A stretch of DNA of 64,000 bases from Marasmius tenuissimus (GCA_029532415.1 JAQOTA010000068.1:651975-715974); one strand, 5' to 3'. Positions 12,286-24,829 are shown, counted from the stretch's first letter. The notes: generated by a model not told the origin, from the sequence alone. Program-made: numbers and translations.

Positions 12286-14145
12286 TTACACGGCCTGAGC
12301 ACCGGGAGTGACGGTAACCCCACCACCTACGCCCACGGGCGTATCCATAGTACCCACACCCGCACCAAAAGCACCCAAACCCGCAGCTACACCCGTACCC
12401 GTACCCGGGACAGCACCAGCACCTACACCACCAGCGGTTGCAGCACCCGCAGCGTCACCAAACTCATAAGAAACCCAACTATTCTCAGCTTCCAACTTTG
12501 CCCGCGCGTGCATCATCGCGAATTTCTAGTAGAATGTTGAGCTTCGAGTCTACGAAAGAACGAGACTACTCACAGCTTGTAGCTCGGCAGATAACACTTC
12601 GTGGATTTCAATCTTCGGTTCTGGCTCCTGGTCTGGTTGGACGGGAGGGGTGGGGGTACCTTCGTCGGAGGTGGTACCTGGGAAGTTGAGCTTCGATTCC
12701 GAGGGAGCAGTACTAGTTGTCCTTGTCAAACTAGTGAATGAGAATGAGAGGGTTAGCAATCAAGCCTGACCGCTGGGTTAAGAGAGGAGGGATCGCTCAC
12801 TCTGTTTGTGTCTGTGTCCGTGAACGGGCTCGTTCGGGTGACGCCAGCGGTGTAGGCACTTGTCTCAGTCTAGTCATACGAGTCCATGAATCAGTTCGGG
12901 AGGAATACAAAGAGAACCAAGAGGAAGCAGGAGAAACGTACCCGACGGGTTCCTCGTCAACGACAGGCGACTTGCGTTTCCTTTGACGCTTCGCCTTGGG
13001 TTTAGGTTGATCATCCGCATTTGTATTTTCCTTCGCTTTCGTATCGGATCTGGTCGTCATTGAGCTCAGCGAACGGTGAAAGAAGAGGTATGACCTACTG
13101 CGGATCATCTTCGTGGGGTGACTTGGAACCACTAGCAGTGGGCGTACGTTTGGTTTTCGTCGGGGCTTTCCTTTTCCGCTGGGGCTGGGGTTGCGTGCTG
13201 CTACTACCGGGCCTGTCGGGTCTATCAGGAAAAGGAAGATAGACAGAAATGCAGGGAGAACGAACCTAACTTGGCCGACACTGTCAACGGAGAACGAAGA
13301 GCGTATGATCCTCATGGATGACGACGCAGCAGCACCGCCAGTACCAAGCAGCGGATCTGAGGCAGCCTTTCCAACCGATACCATGGGTGGAGGCGGAGGC
13401 AAGGGTAGGGGTAAGGGAAGAGACATTCGTCTACCGTTCGAAGCGAAATCATATCCCTGGTTCAAAGTGGCCGACGAAGGTTGATGCTCGTAATAGTGCC
13501 TATGAGGACCCAGACGTAAATACGAGTGCGAATTCGAATGACTCGGTTCCGGTGGCGAGAACGAACATGACTTTGGAGAGGTATCCGTAGACGTCGAAGC
13601 AGAAGCATTCGACACCGGTTTCTTATCGAAGCTCGCCGGCGTTCGTAGTACGAATGAGGGCATTTGTTTTGGTACCGGTTTGGGTTTAGGTAGAGAGACC
13701 GGTTGAGGAGGAGCTTGTCCATGATATACCGGGTCCGGGGGTAACACATCTTCGAGAGTAAACGGCGAACTCGGAGGGTCCGGTTCCTCCTCATCCCTGT
13801 CATGGTTATGGTTCATGAAGGCATCCATAAGACCTGGTTGATTCCAGTACTTTGCAGAGTCGAATTTCTCCTTCTCTTTTCCCTTGCCCTTGCTCGTCTT
13901 CCCGGTCTTCATCGTCGTAGTAATCCGTCGTTTTCGTGCTGGAGATCTGTTACCGTAAGTTCGAATTCTAACCGAGCCGTTCTGAATCTGAGAGTTACTG
14001 ACCTGACAGAGCTGCTGCTACCCACGACCCCTTGCCCTCGCTCATCAAGATCAAACTCAACCCTCCGTCTCTTGATCTTACATCCCTCTGCCATCCCATC
14101 CAAAATCTTATCCATCGGCATATGCGTAGGCGTAGCGAGCATCAT
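12286..14145 (-). CDS. Disordered Pro/Ser/Lys-rich protein with Gly-rich C-end, copy E
   Basis: The function is not recognised. The main frame starts at ATG 13912 and runs uninterrupted to 12797 (371 aa), with a basic start (MKTGKTSKGKGKEKEKFDSA), proline/serine-rich blocks and a lysine/arginine-rich segment near RQRKRKSPVVDEEPV. Paralogue comparison suggests that three or four short introns lie in the 3' third and that the last exon is 12286-12520, ending in VGAGAVPGTGTG-type glycine repeats. Exact joins are uncertain. A second frame, 13909-14145, precedes it (KIKRRRVEFDLDERGQ) and overlaps it by ATGA. The copy at 23798-23986 has the same overlap. The product is basic and disordered, so a nuclear role is possible but not shown. 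Confidence 0.55.
13270..13277 (-). other. Empty target site matching the giant element's duplication
   Basis: On the minus strand this reads CGGCCAAG, at the end of the main exon of copy E and followed by TTAGGT. In the paralogue the same octamer flanks both sides of the 20.7-kb element (24624-24631 and 45329-45336). Copy E therefore shows what the site looked like before insertion. Confidence 0.85.
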
Positions 14146-14149
14146 TTCA

Positions 14150-14910
14150 AGAGCGTAAGGAGCACAGTAAACAGAAACAGCGACACCTCATTGACGAGAG
14201 CGTGGGCTGTGTAGTGGTGTGGTCGTAGTGGTGGTGGGAAGGAAGACAAAAAAGGCCATGCACTGCGTGTCCGTCTGTCGTCAGCAAGAGGTAACGTGAC
14301 CGCGAATCCTCGTGATCGCGAGTCCTATTCGGCCGGCCGGGATTCTGCTTTGACTCACTCAGCCTTCAGGCACCGAATTGGACCTACTTACAGATTTCTA
14401 TGTACACTCACGAGCTGAATCGCTGAAGGCTCACTGGAGGGCAGAACAATCAAAAGGTGCGATTCGTTGCTACCGCAAAGTTGTATAAACTATCAATACA
14501 GCAGGTAAAAATATGTATGTGACATCGATATCATCAAAATCGTGTAAGAATAGTAGGTAGTTGAGGCATACTAGGTAAATAGCTGTAAAAGCTGTATGGA
14601 CAGCCTGTAGATAAAGTACGCAGGATGTGCTGCTGGGGCATAAACACACTTTCCAACCACACCGAGGAAGGAGTCATTATAGATATCCTCCGTTCGTCAC
14701 AGCACCACCCTCTTCCCTTCTTCGCAACCACCGGCCAGCCCGCCACGGAGACTCCTCATATCTGCTCCTTGAGGGCAGTTTCGAGTCTGCGTGAGGGGGA
14801 AAGAAAACCGGCTGGTTCCCTCCCAAACGTTCGTAACGAAGTCTATCCATCACAAGTATCATCCAACAAAACAAATCCGAACAAAAGGCACCCCTCCTCT
14901 ATCAGATATC
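14150..14910. other. Spacer between the disordered-protein gene and type-II 7TM gene
   Basis: No supported gene. It separates two genes on the minus strand whose order (7TM gene, then disordered-protein gene) recurs elsewhere in the window. Confidence 0.4.
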
Positions 14911-14915
14911 CAACC

Positions 14916-16787
14916 TCAGACAGGATGATCATGCATCTGCGTCTGAACATCAGATCCCGACTGCGAATGCAGATGGGGCGTTCTTTGTTGCGGATACGGG
15001 TACGGGCGCGAATACCGCTCCGAATCCACCTGCGAATCTGATCTCATCCGTTCCTCCCGAGATGACCTCCTCAGGTCATCCATCTGATACTCCTCTCCTG
15101 TACGACTACGCGTCTGATACCGCGGTAACACCGACGTTGATGGAGACAAAGGCGGCGGTGATAGCTGGGGAGGCTGAGGATGTGGATCTTCAATCGTGAT
15201 TCCCAATCCAATCCGTACGATGATCAGTGTCGGTGCCATGCCCTGCAAAACAAAAGGGGCATGTCAGTACAAGGAACCCAAGAGTCCGGCAACACAGGAT
15301 TTAGGAACGGGAAACCAAGGAACGAATAGGAGCTGGCAGCAAAAAGACCTCAACACTCACAACAAACTGCACCAACGAATAAAACATAACCTCCGCCATC
15401 GTCTCCATGATCTCGAACCTATCTCCAGGTTGCATCTCAGGATGAGGTCCCGAAACGTTCTCAATCTGAGAGTTGAGAGTCGCGGCGGCGTAAATTATAA
15501 TCGCAAACGGGAGGATCACCCCGGACTCCAAACTAGCGAACAGTCAACACGGCGCTGAGGGCAGTAATAGAACTACGCCACGTACGTGATAGCTATAGCC
15601 GTCTTATACATCCTCTGATAATCGGGTTCCAGTAGCGCCTTCGACGTGCGGCCGAGGTAAAATATTCTTCCGGCTACATATGAACGACAGCATGAACATC
15701 CTTCGGCGAATAAGGACTCGGAGGAAGGAATGGAGCGCACCTATCAAGACCGTGATAAACACATTCGAAAAAAGCGTCGCAAAGATGAACGTCGTGAAAA
15801 GGGTAGAGGTCGGGTCTGTATGAGGTATTTGGAAAAATTGTTCCGGACGGCGGTGACTGATGTATAAAGCGTTCGTTACGACACCCAGAACTGTAAGGAG
15901 AAGAATGAGGGGTGTGATGGGTGCTGAATTTGGGCGGCTTGCGTACCATTGTTCATGAAACAGATAACTGCTGGAAAAGCGACGACTTGTTTGTTGTACC
16001 CCCAAACGGTGTAACAGCGCCATATCTAGGATTGGAGGGGGTCTTCAGTTGGATTTGCGCCCACCTAGGACGTGAAGGAGGAGTAACGCACGAGAATCGA
16101 ATCCGCGATAAAGCTAACAGTGACTATGTGAGCAGTTTCTTCGAGATTTCCCTTTGACGAGGGGCACGTACTTTGCAACCACTAAAGACAAATGCGCAGA
16201 CGGTATCAGATACATTCTATAGGCCGTCAGCATACCGCACAACAATCCAGATTCGGAAACAAAAAAAAAACGCACTGTTGCGACGTAACACTATTCACAA
16301 TATCATCTCTCTCCACAAACGTCAACCCAACCAGCGATAACTTGGCCGTATGAACGATAATAAGCGTGCTCAGAAACAAGCTGACAGTAGCGAGCGCAAA
16401 TAGCGATGTGGCAGCTCCAACGTGGATGTAGTAGTGCGGCAGTTTGAGTCTTCGAGAGCGGAGAACGGATATGCAAACTCCATAAAGGACGGCGTAGGCT
16501 CCTACAAGACGTTTCTGAATGTAAAAACCTTGCTTCTTGATAAGATGAGAGTTCACAGACCATATAGAGCGAACTGTAACTATAAAAAAATAGAAGAGAT
16601 GAGATCGTCCACACCCTTTCAACGTGGGGGTGGGGAGGTTCCAACCCCAAAATAAACCAGAACTACGCACCGACAAAGAAGCCGCTGGCTGAGCCAGTAT
16701 TCTAATATAGCATGTCGACCGACCCAAGCTGGCAGATTCGCAGAGAGACAAGACCTTTGACGGGGGCGATGGGGAGATGACCGTCAT
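14916..16787 (-). CDS. Seven-transmembrane receptor-like protein (type II), 414 aa
   Basis: Ten exons join in frame: 16671-16787, 16561-16579, 16276-16501, 16172-16216, 16092-16113, 15947-16025, 15741-15890, 15586-15673, 15361-15532 and 14916-15242. Exon sizes and phases mirror the type-I genes, including the 19-nt and 22-nt microexons, although the protein is strongly diverged. Landmarks are GAYAVLYGVCISVLRSRR, ADSILIWRCYTVWGYNKQVV, ATLFSNVFITVLIAGRIFYL, ESGVILPFAIII and APTLIIVRIGLGITI. The tail is longer and unlike type I: proline-, serine- and arginine-rich with PYPYPQQ near the end. The extended cytoplasmic tail could be a signalling or phosphorylation platform (inference). Several broken copies of its 5' half are scattered in the window, but this one is intact. 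Confidence 0.85.
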
Positions 16788-16799
16788 GAAACGGGACGA

Positions 16800-18480
16800 T
16801 GATGACCTCAGGGTGTGACTGTGACTTGTTTGACAGCTTTTCGAAAGGTGACTGTGACTTTGAGCGGGGTGCGTGAGGCTTTCCATTTTGGGCTTTTTCA
16901 GCTCGGCAATTGCCGTAGTGTGCTCCTCACTTCGGTGCCACAACAAGTTCAGGCTTGCTGTACGACGTCCATGTTGTTGTGACGATTCGTGACAGGATAG
17001 TCGCAAGTGGCGAGTTTTGATGGTCAAGGTAGAAAACTATTATCCGCCTCGGGCCACTACCAATTTCAACCTCTAGTGCGTCTTGCTTGACGCACGGTCA
17101 CGACTCACTATCATTGGGGTGCATAGCTTGAATTGTCCGGAAATCGGTGGTTAATATCTCCGAACGCTTTTCCGCTAAATGGCTAAGGAATTACCTCGAC
17201 TACCTTCCAAGTCATCGGTTGGGCAGAGAGACTCGAAAGAACGAGTAATGGGGTGTTCGAACCGATATGACCTCCCGTGGGTTCTTTAAACTCGTCGCAA
17301 AAGAAGGAGAACGAGCCACCTATTGCGTAGTCACTCAAAAGGGAATGATGAATTGGGAGCGCAGGTCGAATTTCGAGGGACTTGGAGGTAGTATTACACG
17401 GGTTTGAACAAACCGGGTGGCACGAGGAGGAAAGTTTGTCCTGTGGGAAACTACCTATCTTCGCCTCCGGTTACCGGTATCATGTATGTGGTATCCCAGA
17501 TGACTCCACTGTCCAAACGTATATAGTATCCACTCAACTGATCTTCACGGATGATGAATCTACAAATAGCGCGGCCAAACTACATACTCCAGGTCCTGAT
17601 GCCCCTATATAATTCCCTGTGAATGGATACTCCTGGCCGTGGAATCCTCTTGGAACGCGTCGGAATAGGAGGCTCGGTTCTGTTATGTTCCATGTGTATG
17701 AGGAGCATGATGGACGCTGCGTGATTTGATGAGGAGGTTCTGAGCTTCCGATGTCAGCTCTATGGAAGCTGAGTGGGTGTTGTGCTGATGCCTCTGAGCC
17801 CCAACAGCCCTTTCACCTTGACGATTTCATCAGGAGTTTCGGACTTTGATGGTTGTGGATGGTTGCAGGTGGTACCACCCCAAACCATCAAAGAAAATCC
17901 GGGAATTGGCAATTGGCAACCTAAGTCAATTTTCCCAACAATCCGATTTTCTGGAGCTCTGTCAAAGTACACTTCCACTGAGTTTTTTATACAAACACCT
18001 CCAGTTAGATCCTAAACTTACCTTTTCAAGCTCTAAAGCTCATTTTCTTGCCCTGTGCATGCTGCACAACACCGACAACATTGCCTTTTTTGCCGGACCA
18101 TCAGAAATCTGGCAATCAAAGTCAGAAAATACTGATGTTGATGATTCATTCAGATTTATCGGTAGGTACGTAGACTGCATTGACCGGTTTTCCAGCGGCC
18201 AGCCAGGACTTTCCACGTGGCATAGACAACGCTTAGTGGGACCAAAGTGGGACGTGAGCAATCGTGCTAATCCGAGTCGCCGAACTGTGTGGCACTGTAA
18301 GGAATTGATCTCCAATGGCTCACAAATGTGATCATCATTTAATATGAGACCAAAAGAGTTGACATGCAACTCACGAATTCCCATTGGTCCATCAACTAGT
18401 CCACAATCAATCCTCGAAATCCCTCTCGGGTGATGATCAGAAAATACAGGTGGGGAAGATGAATGATGTGGAGGCCAATC
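16800..18480. other. Spacer with duplicated non-coding segments
   Basis: The 16800-17040 part is the type-II upstream region, repeated at 10570-10810, 59010-59280 and partly at 50460-50640. The 17050-17700 part is related to 59270-59690 and 61075-61260 (shared string CAAATAGCGCGGCCAAACTA). From about 18300 the sequence is the type-I upstream region, shared with 51400-51820 and 61510-61870. I see no gene. Confidence 0.5.
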
Positions 18481-18496
18481 TTGATTATGCCTCCCC

Positions 18497-18510
18497 TTTA
18501 AATAGAGCTC
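18497..18510 (+). promoter_or_regulatory. Conserved TATA-like core promoter of 7TM copy G
   Basis: TTTAAATAGAGCTC, 86 bp before the ATG at 18596. The region upstream (TGATGATCAGAAAAT onward) is also shared with the copies at 51823 and 61877. Confidence 0.55.
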
Positions 18511-18595
18511 ACTGGATTTGAGAAGGCACCCACTTTCCAGTCTTCCCAGTCTTTACCAGTGCAACCACAGCTCCAGAATCAAGACCTCAACTGCC

Positions 18596-20396
18596 ATGGA
18601 TCCTGAAACCCCTCTTGTCCTCTCTAATCAATATTATGATACTCCATATGAGGTTAACTTTGCGCTAGCCCGTGTGGAGACTCAATGTTGTGTCAGTCAC
18701 CATCCCAAACAACTTGCCTCACTGAACTGATGGATCATTGATCCCTATAGGTTTTGTTTCTGGTTTATGGTGATTTTATTGGTTTTGGCTTGACTCTACA
18801 ACTCACTGCACCTTCTCTCCTTAGGAATCCACCTGGTTTTATTCAGTGCATGTATGAGCATGCTTGTGAAGCGGAGAACAGAGCGATTTCACATTCACTG
18901 TCTTCTCATCGCCAGCCTATTTGTGGCAAGCACTGCAAGTGTTGCACTCAACACATACCAAACTTTGTTGAAGTTTCAAATGGAAAAAGACGTCTTCATC
19001 ATACCACGCATATCATGGATACCACATGAACCAGTTGTGCCAGCATTCACAGTATTGATTGGTCCTGAGCAAGTTGATGCATCTATATTATATGAAAAAG
19101 CCATGTTGCCACAGCAAACTATTTTGTGAGTTTTGATTCCTCCCAACCCTCACCAATATCACTGCCTGCTCATATCAATTCCCAATAACAGGCGGACCAG
19201 ACATGCAGCCCAAGCCATCACAATAGCCTCAAAGTAAGTTTGGATGTGACTAATACCTTACTCAAGCTCTACTTGCTGAATATGTTCCAGCACACTCACT
19301 GACATTATCCTTGTGAGCTTGCCTTCACCTTGTCCAGTTGTTCCTGCCTCACTCCGCAACACCTCAAAAGCTCTGGAGATGCTATTTGATTTGGGGAAGC
19401 CAAGTTCGGGTGATAATCTTTCCAGGTTTTATTTGCTTTTGCAACACCAGTAGGTTCCATATTCTATCATGTAGCCTCAATCAGACCTAGTCTTTATTGC
19501 AACTCCAGTCCTAGGTTGCCTTACAATGATCCCTTTTATGGGGGGTCAACATTTCGGTAACAAGTCCTTCACCAAACTTGCCACACAGTATACAGGTTCT
19601 CGTCATACAACACTTATGCCTGAGGCACTTGTCCTACTGTTTTTCTCCATTGGGAACATGTGCAGCAATCTCTTGTTAACCTCAATGATAGGTGATTCTG
19701 CTATCTCCCTCCCCATTTTCTCAAGTCCTTTCTGAAAGACATTTCCAACTCTACAGCTGGACGAGTGTTTTATATCAGTCACAAAGTGGCAAAGTTTCTC
19801 AATCAGCCCATTCAGAAGATGTACAGAACAGTTATTCATGCATCGTAGGTGTAAATTCAGCACTTGGTTGTTTCTTGTCACTCATAGAAACTTCACTTAG
19901 ACTTGAATCAGGGGTACTTTACCCCCTGGCTCTGTTAGCTTTTACAGTCTTGATGGTCGTGGGTTATATCAAACGGCCCATGTTCTATGGCCCTGAATGG
20001 TCAGTGATTGAGGAGCATATAATAATTTCACTTGGTATATCCTTGGGGACTACTGTTATATATTCCTCTTTTGTACCCATTATGGTGAGCAATCTGTCTT
20101 TGGGTGTGATGTAGATTAACCTGCGCATGTTGCTGATTATGACCTAGGGAATTGCTTCCACCTTGATCATTGTACGCTCAGTACTGGGAATTACTATCAA
20201 CGATGAGAAGTCTTATAGGGAGACTGTGCTAGGGGAGAATGATTGGCAGGGGGGAGCTCATGGCATGGTCCGAATGGCCAATAGTGTAATTGACATCAGA
20301 AGACGTGATGGGTTGGTCGCAAGTATGGGCGCTTCGGATGAGGAGCATCCTATGTGTGTGGCGTGCAGGAACAAGCAGAAGGACTTGACCCAATGA
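18596..20396 (+). CDS. Seven-transmembrane receptor-like protein (type I), copy G, 420 aa
   Basis: Ten exons join in frame: 18596-18691, 18751-18769, 18825-19125, 19192-19233, 19291-19312, 19371-19449, 19509-19691, 19757-19844, 19901-20084 and 20148-20396. Approximate helices are at residues 30-52, 60-80, 143-163, 172-195, 226-247, 281-300 and 325-350. Conserved pieces are VLFLVYGIHLVLFSAC, KRRTERFHIHCLL, RCYLIWGSQVRVIIFPG, GNMCSNLLLTSMI and STLIIVRSVLGI. The tail ends with a CVACRNK motif. Inner loops are basic, while the loops after helices 2, 4 and 6 differ greatly from the paralogues. No lesion was found. The role is unknown; a surface receptor is the simplest guess from topology. Confidence 0.88.
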
Positions 20397-20399
20397 ACA

Positions 20400-20690
20400 G
20401 GTCAACACGCACGAGAAATGGCTGACAGCGAACTAGTCAATAGTTTTCTTGCTCGGACGTCATCAATATTTATTTTAATTCTAACATGTATACATGAGCT
20501 GCGCCCAGAAACCCTTTTGCCTGAGTAGTCTAAAAGACCCTGGACAACCTGCTTCTCCTAGAGCCACCCACCTCCTACGGTAAGGGATGATGATTTGAAT
20601 GACTGTGGTCCGAGGAGCACAACAACGTGAAATCTGGATAAGCGTCGGAGGATCTCGAACGTACCAAGTCTCAGTGAAACTCGTGAGATC
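20400..20690. other. 3' flank of copy G
   Basis: The first 100 bp match the 3' flanks of the other type-I genes (a CAATAGYTATTGA-like string and AATATTTATT). No gene is seen. Confidence 0.4.
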
Positions 20691-21440
20691 ATCTAATCGC
20701 ACAAATGACTCCAAAGCAAGATCCACTATAAAACAAAGATGAGATTATAAGAAACAATCATGTTTATAGGTTGATCCTATTAACTAACACCCTTCTTGAG
20801 GTTTTCCCCAGTGTCCCTTCGAGACGCATTGGTATCGGACCGTGAGTCTCCATTTTAGAATTTCTGCTATCAATAAGCCCGCTAGTTCGATCTTTTACGA
20901 CTCCAGAAAGGGTGGATCACACCTATACTGTAAACTCATTGCGGTCGGAGACGTCCGCATCATCTCGCAAGGCAGATAAATATGGTTCGGCCATAACTCG
21001 ACGCGAGACCTCAATTGAACTGATATCGTAGGTTGCAGCTTCATTTTTTCCGTTGCTACTACAAAAAGCGGCCTCCATGAGGGATATTTTCCCGAGCAGC
21101 GGAATCGACATACACGCATCAAGTAGAAGAAGTTGCAAATTACTCTCAACAAAGGGCTTTTTTCAAAAGTGTGAGCGAGACAAAGCACGCGCTCGGCGAC
21201 CACCGACCAGTGAGGAAAAACGACTACCCGCGAGGATAGTATCTGCAACAAAGCCCCAGAAATGGTCAGCTAGTGTGTTCTTCCAGGGGCTACTCCTACA
21301 AGATGTTTTTGAGTATAAGGTGCTTGACAAGATGAAGTCTTCAGATCATATAGAACGAATCATAGCTAAAAAGAAAGAGAGAAGAGGTGAGATGATATTG
21401 TTAACACCATTCAAACACGGTCGGGGGCTCCACTGACAGC
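20690..21440 (-). pseudogene. Type-II 7TM remnant with block R3
   Basis: On the minus strand, 21290-21440 resembles the exon 1-3 region of the type-II gene. It is followed downstream by R3 (20690-21200) with a coding-like end DDADVSDRNEFTV and a stop. Exons 3 and 4 are largely missing. A further conserved stretch reads VRLDDLTSFTETWYVRDPP at about 20630-20700. The order is the same as at 57960-59005 and 10570-12090, which supports one ancestral gene. Confidence 0.5.
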
Positions 21441-21508
21441 CCGAGATATACCAGCAACACATTGCAAGAGAAGCCGACGTGGTCGCTGAAGATACTCATA
21501 GAGGATTG

Positions 21509-21734
21509 CTTCCAGCCTAGTCATTGTACCCTCGGTACTGGGAATCACGATTCACAACGAGAAATCTATAGAGCAACTGTTTTAGGGGAGGGCAATCAGA
21601 ATGGGGGAACTCGTAGAGTGATCGATAGCGTTGTTGACATCAGGAGACGCGACGAATTGGTACTGATTTCGGATGAAGAACATCCTGTATCGTGTATGGC
21701 ATGCAAGGACAAGTCAGAGAACTTGACTCAATGA
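21509..21734 (+). pseudogene. 7TM type-I last-exon fragment with frameshift
   Basis: Only the last exon is left. It starts ASSLVIVPSVLGITIH and ends with CMACKDKSENLTQ and a TGA at 21732-21734. A one-base loss near 21568 (TCTATAGAGC against TCTTATAGGGC in paralogues) breaks the frame. Upstream lies unrelated minus-strand type-II debris, so no promoter or earlier exons exist. Confidence 0.8.
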
Positions 21735-21779
21735 ACGGGTCAATGCTCACAAGATATGGCGGACAGTCGGATTGGACAA

Positions 21780-23170
21780 CTAACCAATAGCTGTTGCATG
21801 TTTATCTTCTTGCTTGGAAGTCATCAATATCCATTCTAATTTTGATTTGTCGGAATCAAAGCTATTCCCACAAACCTTTATGGCTCGTCCGCTTCTCTTG
21901 AAGTCATCCATCCAGGACCAACTCATAGATGTTTTGCGTCGGGCCAAATTCCCAATTTCAGAAATTTGTTGGCCGCCTTGTAATGCCGACGGCCCTCCTG
22001 ACTGCTTATAAGGGCTGATTGGCTCCGTAAGGCTCCATAATACATTTGGCGCCGTAATTGATGGAATTGCCTCCACCTTGCAAGCACTCACAAGGCCTCA
22101 TAAGCGCACTGCCAGCATACAGAAGCACATCCCAAGGTACTGAAACAGGACAAGAAGTCAAAGTGAGTCGTCAATAGCTGTCCTAGTATACATCTAGTAG
22201 GATGTCATGCAATAATTCTGAAGTGGTTGAGGGATCTGTCGACCCTACCCACCTCTTGTGATAAGTCCCTATTTATGGTAAGCGCTTATATTGAATGTTA
22301 TCTTATCGAGCCTTACGGCCCTCATCAGTCCTTATCAAACCGGCAGGATTTTTCCGACAAAGAACCTTCGTTATACCGATGTATCATAGCTCGTATGAAT
22401 TGTAACCATCATCAAGAAAATTAAACGAGACAACTGTGCGATGAAAGGGACGGACGGTCGTGGTTCGAGCAGTGTAAGAATCATGGAAGAACGTTCGGAA
22501 TTGCCGTGGCCGTCACAGTCGAAAGACCCGCTGTTTGGTAGGTGGAAGTAGCGATAGAAGCCGGTTAGACCGTCTCTTATTTTTTACGCAGCTATCTTCG
22601 AGCTATGATTAGCATGGAACTGAGAAACTTGTCACCCAAAGGCAGCTAGAGAGTGGCGCTAGCAGCTAGCCTATGTACGTTCTTGGGCACGGCTTCTGCG
22701 GCCGGCAAAATATGCCGTCATGTCTCATCCAGCTGAGCTTTGTTCTCGCAACATTGCATTACCCTCTAGCCATCCAAAACCTCTCAATCTTCTCACTGTT
22801 GGCCTTTCAATCTCTCCAGTCCCTATTCTCTCACACACGTGTCTGCAACCTTGCGAAATTATACAGCAGCCCCGAGGACGAAGGGACCGGCCATTTATGA
22901 GAGCAACAAGCACCCACCCAGACTCTTCGCTTCGATTCCATCTTTAGGGTATATATTCACCCAACGCGAGTCTTCCTTCGACTTCCACTCTCGCTTGTAG
23001 TCACTGACACCAAACTCAAACACAAGAACCGAACGGAACTCAAACACCATGGAAGTTATCTTTCACAATATTTCAATAAAAGCAACGTTCCCTGCCAAAC
23101 TCCACTACCCTCGACGCCGTCATCTACACACACGAAACCATGTATGGTTTCCATGGCCCGACGTATTACA
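21780..23170 (+). repeat. Flank block R4, first copy
   Basis: This block follows a type-I last exon here, at 46800-48330 and at 53590-54640, and its beginning is also seen after copy H at 63700-63930. It includes a shared 350-bp stretch (22680-23050) with TATA-like sequence and an ATGGAAGTTATCTTTCAC-type start at 23049. Three copies keep this start only partly, so it looks like the 5' end of another gene lost before duplication. Confidence 0.55.
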
Positions 23171-23797
23171 ATCCTCAAAGACCCCAATCCTGCTTTTGAT
23201 GAGCCGGCATGACGCCTAGCGCAGAGGACTACAACATGGCTACACTAGTACTTACCAGAGAGGAGTTTAGAGAGGTTAGAGGCGAGACGTAGAAGCTCAA
23301 GCACACTGTAGATTCAGGTAGAGAACTACGAGCTTATATACATGAAATTACAATAGAGTTACCATATAGGGACGACAATAGAAAATTGTACATATGAGCA
23401 TATAGAACAATGAAGAATGGAACAATAGAGAATGTATTGTCCCGCATAATACAATGACAGGAAGTATGAACCGGGACTTCGGATATACCGGGATCTAATT
23501 ATAGTCCACGGATTCAACAGCTTTTGGCTTGGGCTCGTCAACCGTTGGGGCGATCAGCCGGAGAGAGAAAACGATAGAGGTGAATGGTGTGTGGAAGAAG
23601 GCTGGGACTTGAAGAAACGGAAGGGGAGGGGAGGAATTCTTAGGAATACGAGGTGTTGGAAGTGGGGTGCCCGAGTCGAAGCAGAGCACGGGATCACAAA
23701 GACCTGGTGCTGACAACAATGGATACGAAGACTCTGATGAGTTATTGCTTTTTTTCCGTTAAGCTCAAATGATACTGGCCACGCCAAGGAAAGGATT

Positions 23798-24623
23798 TTG
23801 GATGAGATGGCGAGGGGATGTAAGATCAAGAGACGGAGGGTTGAGTTTGATCTTGATGAGCGAGGGCAAGCGGGTATGAGCGGTAGCAGCTCTGCCAGGT
23901 CAGTTGCTTCAAGACCTAGAACGACTCGGTTTGAACTTACGGTAGCAGATCTCCAGCACAAAAACGACGGATTCCTACGACGATGAAGACCGGGAAGAGC
24001 AAGGGCAAGGGAAAAGAGAAGGAGCAATTCGACTCTGCGAAGTACTGGAATCAACCAGGTCTTGTGGATGCCCTCAAGAACCATAATCACGATAGGGATG
24101 AGGAGCCGAACCCTCCAAGTTTGTTGTTTACGCTTGAGGACGTGTTACCCCCAGACCCAGTATATCAGGAACAACCTCCTCCTCAGCCGGTCTCTCTGCC
24201 TAAACCCAAGCCAATGCCAAAACCAATGCCCTCGTTCGCACTACAAACGCCGGCGAGCTTCGATAAGAAACCGGTGTCGAATGCTTCTGCTTCGACATCT
24301 GCGGATACCTCTCCAAAGTCATGTTCATCCTCGCCACCAGAACCAAGTCATTCGAACTCAAACTCGCACTCGCACTCGTATTTACGTCTGGGGCCTCATA
24401 GGCACTCTTACGAACATCAACATTCGTCAGCCACTTTGAACCAGGGATATGATTTCGCTTCGAATGGTAGACGAATGTCTCTTCCCTTACCCCTACCCTT
24501 GGCTCCGCCTCCACCTATGGTATCAGTTGGAAAGGCTGCCTCAGGTCCGTTGCTTAGTGCTAGCAGTGCTGCTGCGTCGTCGTCTATGAGGATAATACGT
24601 TCTTCGTTCTCCATTGACAGTGT
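23798..24623 (+). pseudogene. Disordered-protein gene F, 5' half, split by the giant element
   Basis: The main exon begins with ATG at 23983 and is almost identical in plan to copy E (MKTGKSKGKGKEKEQFDSA, then FTLEDVLPPDPVY, QPVSLPKPKP and YDFASNGRRMS). It runs to VDSVGQ-equivalent residues and is cut at CGGCCAAG by the element at 24632. The preceding frame 23798-23986 (KIKRRRVEFDLDERGQ) overlaps the start by ATGA as in copy E. The rest of the gene resumes at 45337. Before insertion this was probably a working gene. Confidence 0.8.
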
Positions 24624-24631
24624 CGGCCAAG
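24624..24631. repeat. Left target-site duplication CGGCCAAG
   Basis: CGGCCAAG stands directly before the element and is repeated exactly at 45329-45336. The unoccupied paralogue at 13270-13277 carries it once. Confidence 0.9.
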
Positions 24632-24745
24632 CAGATAGCCGTCGAGTTATAAGTAGTCAAACTGAGCCATGCCGTTAGCCCAATGAAGCACCGCCATTAA
24701 CTGTATTGCGGTCCGCTGTCAAGACGCACGTGACCTCGTCGATGT
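24632..24745 (+). repeat. Left terminal inverted repeat
   Basis: It begins CAGATAGCCGTCGAG and pairs with the complement of 45215-45328. Exact shared blocks at equal distance from the ends include AGTAG, CAAAC, TGCCGTTA and, further in, ATTG and CCGC. By eye about two thirds of roughly 110 positions match with only one or two gaps. Confidence 0.75.
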
Positions 24746-24829
24746 TTGAGTTCAACAATTGATCTGAATTGATCTGGCTTCTGCGCTTTGTCAGTCATCC
24801 ACACTTCAGTGATTATTGTGGTGAATCTT

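Noticed and set aside
12797..13912. Taking the 371-residue frame of copy E as the final protein
   Set aside because: Paralogues show intron-like segments inside it and a further glycine-rich exon beyond it, so it is reported only as part of a larger uncertain gene.
18754..19029. Alternative plus-strand frame reading through 7TM intron 2
   Set aside because: It uses an unspliced intron and loses the hydrophobic pattern; paralogues keep the spliced frame instead.
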